Assembly: GCA_009692425.1 (NCBI GenBank)
Contig: SHZF01000041.1
Coordinates: 1-38,984, forward strand
DNA length: 38,984 bases
Origin: Myxococcales bacterium
Lineage (GTDB): Bacteria; Myxococcota_A; UBA9042
Direction: 5' to 3'
Shown here one piece after another: positions 33,839 to 38,984 of this stretch. Position 1 is the stretch's first letter. Each line of letters begins with the position of its first letter. The translations under genes and the position numbers were made by a program. The notes under the pieces are model-generated. The model saw only the letters and a list, made by a program, of their open reading frames with translations. It was not told the DNA's origin and did not search any database.

Positions 33839-34018
33839 ATGTTGCCTCGCTTCGCCACCCGCGCCGCGGTCGCCCTGTGTCTCTTGACCAGCACCACGAG
33901 CGCGACGGCGGCCCCACCGGCAGCCGACCGGCCCGGTTTCGAGAACGGTTGGGTGCTACACCGGGCCAAGCCCGCCAACCCGACGTTGCATCATGATGCG
34001 AAGTGCGTAGCATGTTGA
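33839..34018 (+). pseudogene. Truncated secreted ORF cut off by the vapBC region
   Basis: A short ORF (59 residues) beginning with a good signal peptide (AAVALCLLTSTTSATAA) and continuing PAADRPGFENGWVLHR. It ends soon after, with its last codons inside the vapB promoter/operator. It is probably the N-terminus of a secreted protein truncated when the toxin-antitoxin locus inserted. Confidence 0.45.
33986..34013 (+). promoter_or_regulatory. vapB promoter with palindromic operator
   Basis: TTGCAT (33986-33991) and TAGCAT (34008-34013) with a 16-bp spacer lie 34 bp before the vapB ATG. Overlapping them is the perfect 12-bp palindrome GCATCATGATGC (33988-33999), the kind of site bound by ribbon-helix-helix VapB antitoxins. 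The operator appears intact although the genes it controls are broken. Confidence 0.55.
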
Positions 34019-34046
34019 TGGGGCCTCACCCTCCCCCGGAGCCCTT

Positions 34047-34330
34047 ATGTCGCGCACCACCCTCGACCTCGACGCCGACCTGTTGCGCGCACTCAAGAGG
34101 CTCGCAGCAGGAACTCGACGCCCTGTGACTTCGCAGCCCGGGCGCTGGAATCCGACGACTCCATGACGCGCGTCGCCAACCGGGCGGTGCGCGCAGGCTT
34201 GGCGGCAATGGCCGGCCGCCCCCAGTCAGGCGTGCCGACCGTCACTCCCGTGGACCTCGGCGCCTGCCGCATCCCGCTCGACAACGTTGCCGAGGCCCTA
34301 GCGATCGCGGAAGGAGACGCGCACCCGTGA
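34047..34330 (+). pseudogene. vapB: vapB antitoxin, split into two overlapping frames
   Basis: The first half (34047-34166) starts MSRTTLDLDADLLRALKRLA, the ribbon-helix-helix strand and first helix of a VapB-type antitoxin, then runs out of sense and stops. The second half is two bases out of frame (34163-34330): MTRVANRAVRAGLAAMAGRP, the second helix, continuing to ALAIAEGDAHP. The stop of the first and ATG of the second overlap as ATGA. Between the conserved parts are about 50 extra bases. The second half's TGA overlaps the GTG start of vapC, the usual antitoxin-toxin arrangement. Normally about 80 residues; here the fold is disrupted and it is probably nonfunctional. Confidence 0.7.
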
Positions 34331-34578
34331 TCCTGGTGGACGCCAACCTGCTCGTCTATGCGAAGGTCAGTTCGATGGCGCAGCACGCAGCGGCGCGGGT
34401 CTGGCTCGAGGGTGCGCTCGCCGGACCGGAGCGCGTGGGGCTGCCGTGGGAGTCGCTGCTGGCGTTTCCCGGACCCGCCGGTATGGGGCCATCTGCGGCG
34501 TTGTCGCGGCGGTGTTGGTGCTCGACGCACACGTACGCACCCGATTGCGCCTTCACCCCAACCCCTCGCTCCGCCTAG
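34327..34578 (+). pseudogene. vapC: vapC PIN-domain toxin, truncated
   Basis: It starts GTG at 34327, overlapping the vapB stop. The first 47 residues (MILVDANLLVYA, RVWLEGALAG, GLPWESLLAF) are a typical PIN-domain N-terminus, with catalytic Asp5 and Glu42. After about 34470 the homology stops abruptly; the remaining acidic residues and helices of the normal 130-residue toxin are absent, and the frame continues as meaningless sequence to 34578. The break lies next to the ATGGGGCCA inverted repeat. No RNase activity is expected. Confidence 0.7.
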
Positions 34579-34592
34579 CATCTGGCCCCATC
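34483..34592. repeat. ~110-bp segment bounded by inverted repeats at the vapC break
   Basis: ATGGGGCCA near 34484-34492 and its complement TGGCCCCAT at 34583-34591 bound about 110 bp of noncoding sequence that starts about 12 bp after the vapC homology ends. It could be a small mobile or deletion scar. The right boundary coincides with the start of the dispersed repeat copy 2. Confidence 0.4.
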
Positions 34593-34631
34593 TCGATGGA
34601 CCGGCAAAGACTTGGGGTGGTGGATTTGGGC
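34583..34631 (+). repeat. Dispersed ~48-bp repeat, copy 2
   Basis: Counterpart of the repeat at 30442-30488, in the same orientation relative to the downstream aminomutase gene (start 34720). A TATGCT hexamer (34663-34668), a possible -10, lies between the repeat and the start codon. Confidence 0.65.
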
Positions 34632-34719
34632 CGTCTCCGTCCCTCGACCGCGTCGGTGCGCCTATGCTACCGTGGCGGCCCCCGATCGCCCACCGCGACC
34701 GGCGCGACCGAGGCCTCCG

Positions 34720-36213
34720 ATGCTGCCGCTCTCGCCTGCCCAGATTCCGCCGGCCCAGACTGCGCCTCTCCCGACCCCGGCTGTGCCGGCAGCGCCGCCC
34801 GCTGCGGCCAGCCCGCTCGCCACCGGCCAGCCGCCTGTCATCCCGTTCATTCCGCAGCCCGGCCACCGCGTCAAGCCGCCCGCACCCGCGTCCGCCCTGG
34901 CCCACCATGCCCTGCGCACCGGCCCGTTCTGGCGCGTGATCCCCGCCTGGCACGACATCGACGAAGACACGTTCCTCGATTTTCGCTGGCAGGGCCGCAA
35001 TTCCATCACCAACCCCGACAAGCTGCTCGCTGCGCTCGAAGGGCTGACTTCGCCCGCCTTCATCGCCGATGCCCGTGCCGGCTTCCAGCACTCGCCGATG
35101 AGCGTGCGCGTCACGCCCTACCTGCTCAGCCTGGTCGACTGGTCGAACCCCTACACCGACCCGCTGCGGCGCCAGTTCGTGCCGCTGGGCTCCGAATTGC
35201 GGCCCGACCACCCGGAACTGACGCTCGACAGCCTGCACGAACAGGACGACATGCCGGTGCCGGGCCTGACCCACCGCTACCCGGACAAGGCGCTTTTCCT
35301 CGCGCTCGACACGTGCCCGGTCTACTGCCGCTTTTGCACGCGATCGTACGCGGTCGGGCTCGATACGGAGCTGGTGGACAAGGTCCACATGAACGCCGAC
35401 ACCGCGCGCTGGGAGCAGGTTTTTGCCTACATTGCGACGCGGCCCGAGTTGGAGGACATCGTGCTGTCGGGCGGCGATGTCTACAACCTGCCGGCGCGCC
35501 ACATCCGCCACATCGGCGAGCGCCTGCTCGGCCTGCCCAACATCCGCCGCATCCGCTATGCGACGAAGGGGCCCGCGGTGCTGCCGCAAAAGCTGCTCAC
35601 CGACACGGACTGGACTCAGGCGTTGGTCGATGTCGTCGAACTCGGCCGCCGCTTGCACAAGGACGTGGTGCTGCACACGCACTTCAACCATCCCAATGAA
35701 ATCACGTGGATTACCAAGGCTGCGCTGGATCGGCTGGTCGAGCGCGGCGTCCACGTGCGCAACCAGAGCGTGCTGCAGCGCGGGGTCAACGACACCGTCG
35801 ACACGATGCGCGCGCTCGGGCGGCGGCTCGGGCTCATCAACGTGCACCCGTATTACGTGTACCTGCACGACCTGGTCAAAGGGGTCGAAGACCTGCGCAC
35901 GCCGCTGCACGTCGCGGTCGACATCGAGAAGGCGCTGCGGGGCGCGACGGCGGGCTTCAACACGCCCGTGTTCGTGGCCGACCTGCCCGGCGGTGGTGGC
36001 AAACGCGACGTGCACAGCTACGATTTCTACGACCGCTCGACGGGCATCGCGGTGTACAGCAGCCCGAACGTCGAGCCCGGCAAGCAGTACTTCTGCTATG
36101 ACCCGATCGCGTCGCTGCCGGTGGAGTCGCAAGCGCGCTGGGGAGTCGCGGCGGAGCGGGTGCGGATGCGGGAGGAGGCGGCGGGGCGGGCGCGGGCCCA
36201 AGTCGATCGGTAG
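34720..36213 (+). CDS. kamA: Lysine 2,3-aminomutase-family radical SAM enzyme
   Basis: A 497-residue PLP- and radical-SAM-dependent aminomutase; family members interconvert alpha- and beta-lysine or glutamate. ATG 34720 has GAGG upstream and was preferred over the upstream in-frame ATG at 34612. The first 70 residues are a Pro/Ala-rich extension not seen in standard family members. The radical SAM cysteines are C199, C203 and C206 (CPVYCRFC), followed by SGGDVYNL (the GGE-like SAM contact). The PLP lysine K428 sits in LPGGGGKRD, which supports the aminomutase over PLP-free relatives. TRSYAVG and NQSVLQRGVND are also conserved. Which amino acid it uses cannot be told. Beta-lysine is a known osmolyte and peptide building block. 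A glutamate 2,3-aminomutase is an alternative. Confidence 0.85.
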   Translation: MLPLSPAQIPPAQTAPLPTPAVPAAPPAAASPLATGQPPVIPFIPQPGHRVKPPAPASALAHHALRTGPFWRVIPAWHDIDEDTFLDFRWQGRNSITNPDKLLAALEGLTSPAFIADARAGFQHSPMSVRVTPYLLSLVDWSNPYTDPLRRQFVPLGSELRPDHPELTLDSLHEQDDMPVPGLTHRYPDKALFLALDTCPVYCRFCTRSYAVGLDTELVDKVHMNADTARWEQVFAYIATRPELEDIVLSGGDVYNLPARHIRHIGERLLGLPNIRRIRYATKGPAVLPQKLLTDTDWTQALVDVVELGRRLHKDVVLHTHFNHPNEITWITKAALDRLVERGVHVRNQSVLQRGVNDTVDTMRALGRRLGLINVHPYYVYLHDLVKGVEDLRTPLHVAVDIEKALRGATAGFNTPVFVADLPGGGGKRDVHSYDFYDRSTGIAVYSSPNVEPGKQYFCYDPIASLPVESQARWGVAAERVRMREEAAGRARAQVDR

Positions 36214-36408
36214 GCGAAGGTGGGCGATGGTCGGCTGGACTTGCTCCGCCCCCGGTTCCCCCGCCATGAACTGCCCCGCATCCCTTCCAGCGCCTGAGCG
36301 CCGACCCCGAGGCGGATGGCAGACGAACGGGCCGCAGCCGCGTCGCTTCGAAGGCATCGACATCCTGCCGTGGGCGCTGTTCCTTGACGAACTGTGGGCG
36401 GGCGGGTT
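36214..36408 (+). other. Gap after the aminomutase
   Basis: No confident gene. A plus-strand frame ends RRFEGIDILPWALFLDELW, with good third-position GC, and stops at 36412, overlapping the stop of the Cys-rich fragment on the other strand. It could be a gene tail, but no family was recognised. Confidence 0.3.
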
Positions 36409-36625
36409 CTAGAAACAATACCCCATCGCGCACGTGCCGCCGACCGTGCTCGAGTCGGCGTCGAGCGCGCACACGCACACGTCGGTGCCGCCGCTGCACT
36501 TGCCCGCCTGGCAGATTTCGCCCTGGGTGCAGCCGTCGCCATCGTCGCATGCCCCCGGGACCGTCGCAGTGGCGCCGAGCCCGCTGGCGCAGGACACGAC
36601 CGTCGCCGGGTTGACCTGGCACGCC
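36409..36625 (-). pseudogene. Fragment of a cysteine-rich secreted protein
   Basis: The minus strand reads ACQVNPATVVSCASG, then GACDDGDGCTQGEICQAGKC, then GGTDVCVCALDADSS and a C-terminal GTCAMGYCF. The C-D-D-G-D-x-C-T-x-G-E-x-C unit is a common disulphide repeat of large secreted Myxococcota proteins. Only about 70 residues of a C-terminus are present, with no upstream coding sequence in frame, so it is a remnant. Its last codon overlaps the plus-strand stop at 36410-36412. The remaining 36626-36816 shows nothing recognisable apart from the ribosome site of the next gene. Confidence 0.55.
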
Positions 36626-36816
36626 CTCCAATTGCTACACGGCGTGCGCCGGGGTCGACATCGCGCGGGGCCGGTGCCGACGGCGGTTGCGTTCGGCGCC
36701 AAAGGTTTACAGCCCCGTGCACCTTGGGCAAGATGCGCGTGTCGCTCCCGCACTGTGGGTGCCGACGAATGCTGCGCATCACGGCCGCCGTGGCGTGCGG
36801 GCTGGTGAGGACGAAG

Positions 36817-37689
36817 ATGGCTTTCCGATTGCCGAGTCGGCGCGCGCGCACCCTGCATGTGGCACTCGTCGCCGTGTGTACCGTGGCGAGTTCCAGCGTC
36901 GTGGGCGGGTGGGCAGGTGGCAGCACCGCGGTGGCGCGCCCGCTGGACATCCACCTCGAAAAGCTCGCCGACGCCCGCGTCAACCCGACGGAGAAGCTGG
37001 AGTGTCAGACCTGCCAGAGCCTGCTGCGCGAAGTTGGCCTCGCGATGGGCAGCCGCATGGTCGGGCCGGCGGCGTCGCTCGGGCCGTTGGGCGTTGAGGC
37101 CGCGTACGAGGTGAGCTTTGCCCAGGTCAACTCGAAAGCGTCGTACTGGCAGCGCGCGGTCGAGAAGCCGCAGGCCTCGCTGACGACCGGGCAGGTGCGC
37201 GTGCGCAAAGGGCTGCCGTACAGCATGCAGTTCGGCACGGTGCTCAGCTACCTCAGCGACTCGAACCTGTGGGGCATCGGCGCGGAGATGAACCTGTCGC
37301 TGGTCGATGGGTTCCGCAAGATTCCCGACCTGTCGGTGCGACTCAATGGCACGACGGTGCTGGGCAATTCGGACATGAGCATGGTGGTGTTCGGTGGCGA
37401 CGGGGTCCTGTCGAAAAGCTTTGGCATCGCGGGCCTGCTGTCGCTGCAGCCGTGGGCGGGGTACTCGTTCGCGACGACGTATGTGAAGTCAAACCAGATT
37501 CCCGTGTTCCCCGACGCATTCGCCACGCGGCCGGAGCTGCTGTTGATGAAACAGTTCTTCGACTACAGCCACCGCGCCGCGTTCGGGCTGCGGATGATCG
37601 TGACGCGCGTGCAGCTAGGCGCTGAGTTCCTGCGGTCCTTCACGGAGGACCTCAACGTGACGACGCTCAAGGTCGGCGTGGTGTTCTGA
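36817..37689 (+). CDS. Predicted outer-membrane beta-barrel protein
   Basis: A 290-residue protein from ATG 36817 (GTGAGGA upstream) with a signal peptide (LHVALVAVCTVASSSVVGGWA). An N-terminal CQTCQSLLREVG pair is followed by alternating amphipathic strands through the C-terminal part: GQVRVRKGLPYSMQFGTVL, EMNLSLVDGFRKIPDLSVRL, GILGLLSLQPWAGYSF-type segments, and HRAAFGLRMIVTRVQLGAEF. It ends VTTLKVGVVF with a terminal Phe, a BAM-recognition feature. This fits a small outer-membrane barrel. No family name can be given. It is 38 bp upstream of meaB on the same strand. Confidence 0.6.
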   Translation: MAFRLPSRRARTLHVALVAVCTVASSSVVGGWAGGSTAVARPLDIHLEKLADARVNPTEKLECQTCQSLLREVGLAMGSRMVGPAASLGPLGVEAAYEVSFAQVNSKASYWQRAVEKPQASLTTGQVRVRKGLPYSMQFGTVLSYLSDSNLWGIGAEMNLSLVDGFRKIPDLSVRLNGTTVLGNSDMSMVVFGGDGVLSKSFGIAGLLSLQPWAGYSFATTYVKSNQIPVFPDAFATRPELLLMKQFFDYSHRAAFGLRMIVTRVQLGAEFLRSFTEDLNVTTLKVGVVF

Positions 37690-37727
37690 GCGCGCCGCTG
37701 CCTGAGCACCCTCCTGGCGGGCCCGCT

Positions 37728-38693
37728 GTGGAGAACGTGATCTCGGCCACGGCCGCGGCGGTCCTGCGCGGCGAAGTGCGCGCCACGGCCCGCCTGATGC
37801 GCGCCCTCGACGACCGCCTGCCCGGCTCCACTGACGTGCTGCGCGCGCTCTACCCCCACACCGGCCGCGCCCGCGTGATCGGCCTGACGGGCAACCCGGG
37901 CTCGGGCAAGTCGACGCTGGCCGCCCGCCTGGTCGGGCATTGGCGGGCGGCGGGCCTCAAGGTCGGCGTGCTGGCGGTGGACCCATCGAGCCCGTACAGC
38001 GGCGGGGCCATTCTGGGCGACCGCATCCGCATGATGGAGCACGCAGCCGACCCGGGCGTGTTCATCCGGTCGCTGGCGACCCGTGGCGCGCTTGGCGGCC
38101 TGTCGCGCTCGACGGGCGACCTCGTGCACGTACTCGACGCGATGGGTTGCGATGTGGTGCTGATCGAGACGGTCGGCGTCGGGCAGGACGAAATCGACAT
38201 CATGCGCACGGCCGACACGGTCGCCGTCGTCGTCGTGCCGGGGCTCGGGGACGAGGTGCAGGCGATCAAGGCGGGCATCCTCGAAATCGCCGACGTGTTC
38301 GTGGTCAACAAGGCCGACGTCGATGGTGCCGACCGCACCGTGGCCGACCTGCGGACGCTGCAGATGCTCCAGTCGGTCACGCCGCCGTGGCAGCCGCCGA
38401 TCGTATCGACGGTGGCCGCGCGCGGCGAAGGCGTGGCCAGCCTGGCCGCTGAGCTGGACCGGCACGGCGCGTGGTTGCGCAAGACCGGGGCGGCCAGCGG
38501 GCGCCTGCGCGAGCGCGCCGCGTTCGTGATCAGCAGCCTCGTGCGCGACGCTTGCGGGCGCGCTGTCGATCGGTGGCTCGCCGGGCCTGGGGCCGCGCTG
38601 GTCGATGAAGTTGCACAGCGCCACACCGACCCGTTCGCTGCCGCGCACCTTGCCCTGCAGGCGACAGTGCTGCAGCGCGCACCCGTCCTGTAG
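37728..38693 (+). CDS. meaB: Methylmalonyl-CoA mutase-associated G-protein chaperone MeaB
   Basis: A 321-residue MeaB/ArgK-family GTPase that loads and protects the adenosylcobalamin of methylmalonyl-CoA mutase (or a related acyl-CoA mutase). The GTG at 37728 is the chosen start; no clear ribosome site is visible. It shows the P-loop GNPGSGKST (G55, K61, S62), the MeaB hallmark DPSSPYSGGAILGDRIRM, G3 ETVGVGQ and G4 NKADVDG. The length is standard. No mutase gene lies within the window; it may follow downstream or be elsewhere. The start of a membrane protein follows at 12 bp. Confidence 0.9.
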   Translation: MENVISATAAAVLRGEVRATARLMRALDDRLPGSTDVLRALYPHTGRARVIGLTGNPGSGKSTLAARLVGHWRAAGLKVGVLAVDPSSPYSGGAILGDRIRMMEHAADPGVFIRSLATRGALGGLSRSTGDLVHVLDAMGCDVVLIETVGVGQDEIDIMRTADTVAVVVVPGLGDEVQAIKAGILEIADVFVVNKADVDGADRTVADLRTLQMLQSVTPPWQPPIVSTVAARGEGVASLAAELDRHGAWLRKTGAASGRLRERAAFVISSLVRDACGRAVDRWLAGPGAALVDEVAQRHTDPFAAAHLALQATVLQRAPVL

Positions 38694-38705
38694 CGGTCGG
38701 GGACC

Positions 38706-38984
38706 ATGAACGAGCCCGGGTTGCCCGCGACATCGAACGTGCCAGCCGCACGCGCCGCGACCGCCCTGCAGGTGGTGCTTCTCTGCAGCGTGGTCGCCGC
38801 GGTGGTGGCCGTGTTCCTGCCCCTGCGCGGCGGGGTAGACCCTGTCGCACCGTGGGCCGGGTTCGGGCCCGCCACTGTGCCGGTCGCATGGCCGGGGTTC
38901 CTGCAGGCAGCCGTCGTCGCGGTCGGCGCGCTGGCGCTGGCTGCAGTCGGGGCCATTCGCGCGCTGCGGAGCTCTGCCGTCCCT
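38706..38984 (+). CDS. Membrane protein, partial (runs off the edge)
   Basis: An open frame from ATG 38706 to the window end (93 codons). It contains two hydrophobic segments: ALQVVLLCSVVAAVVAVFLP and FLQAAVVAVGALALAAVGAI. It probably continues as a polytopic membrane protein. The family cannot be told from the fragment. Confidence 0.5.
   Translation, partial: MNEPGLPATSNVPAARAATALQVVLLCSVVAAVVAVFLPLRGGVDPVAPWAGFGPATVPVAWPGFLQAAVVAVGALALAAVGAIRALRSSAVP

Noticed and set aside
36227-36412. Plus-strand short ORF ending in LDELWAGGF
   Set aside because: Overlaps the stop of the opposite Cys-rich fragment and has no recognisable family or clear ribosome site; mentioned only as a possible tail.
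1-38984. CRISPR array, tRNA, rRNA, prophage or complete insertion sequence
   Set aside because: Scanned for spaced direct repeats, tRNA-like T-loops, transposase and phage motifs; none was convincing.

Overview
The window is very GC-rich (strong G/C bias at third codon positions in every confident gene) and looks like chromosomal DNA of an uncultured Myxococcota-type deltaproteobacterium. The clues are a pilB-pilC-pilS block, a pair of periplasmic TPR proteins that resemble the Glt gliding-motility proteins, many lipoproteins with Pro/Ala/Asp-rich linkers, a 69-cysteine secreted repeat protein, and a PD40/TolB-like lipoprotein with a CxxCH haem motif. No rRNA, tRNA, CRISPR array, prophage or intact insertion sequence was seen. 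The taxonomic placement is an inference from gene content only.

Layout. 1-4.9 kb: a frameshifted secreted protein (-), an exported helical protein with a clear sigma70-type promoter, a PD40/haem-motif lipoprotein and a one-TM DUF4384-like protein. 5.0-9.95 kb: type IV pilus genes pilB, pilC, pilS (+), without pilT, pilR or pilA next to them. 9.96-15.4 kb (-): a beta-carbonic anhydrase, a large radical-SAM protein with a second cysteine-rich domain (DUF483-like), a lipoprotein tyrosine phosphatase, an ATPase remnant and a CAP-domain lipoprotein. 15.7-19.1 kb: a GMC oxidoreductase (+), a small lipoprotein (-) and proline iminopeptidase (-). 19.2-26.3 kb (+): two translationally coupled TPR proteins, then UDP-glucose 6-dehydrogenase.

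26.4-26.8 kb holds a mazF-family toxin remnant split by a 159-bp foldback element with 3-bp target duplications. 26.9-31.0 kb (-): the cysteine-rich lipoprotein, a long-chain acyl-CoA ligase and a small exported protein. 31.2-33.7 kb: a hypothetical exported protein (+), a small lipoprotein (-) and a sarcosine-oxidase-family flavoenzyme (-). 33.8-34.6 kb is a small graveyard: a truncated secreted ORF, a vapB split into two frames, a vapC cut off after about 47 residues, an intact palindromic operator, and two repeat segments. 34.7-39.0 kb (+): a lysine 2,3-aminomutase-family enzyme, a Cys-rich remnant (-), an outer-membrane-like protein, MeaB and the start of a membrane protein.

How it fits together. 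The intact genes point to a predatory or surface-active lifestyle: pili, envelope TPR proteins, nucleotide-sugar supply for exopolysaccharide, and several secreted lipoproteins. The pieces most worth following up are the radical-SAM/DUF483-like fusion in its carbonic anhydrase-phosphatase cluster, the foldback element that has split the mazF-like gene, and a diverged repeat of about 50 bp present upstream of both the acyl-CoA ligase and the aminomutase. Three separate toxin or ATPase loci are decayed, while nearly all metabolic and envelope genes are intact.
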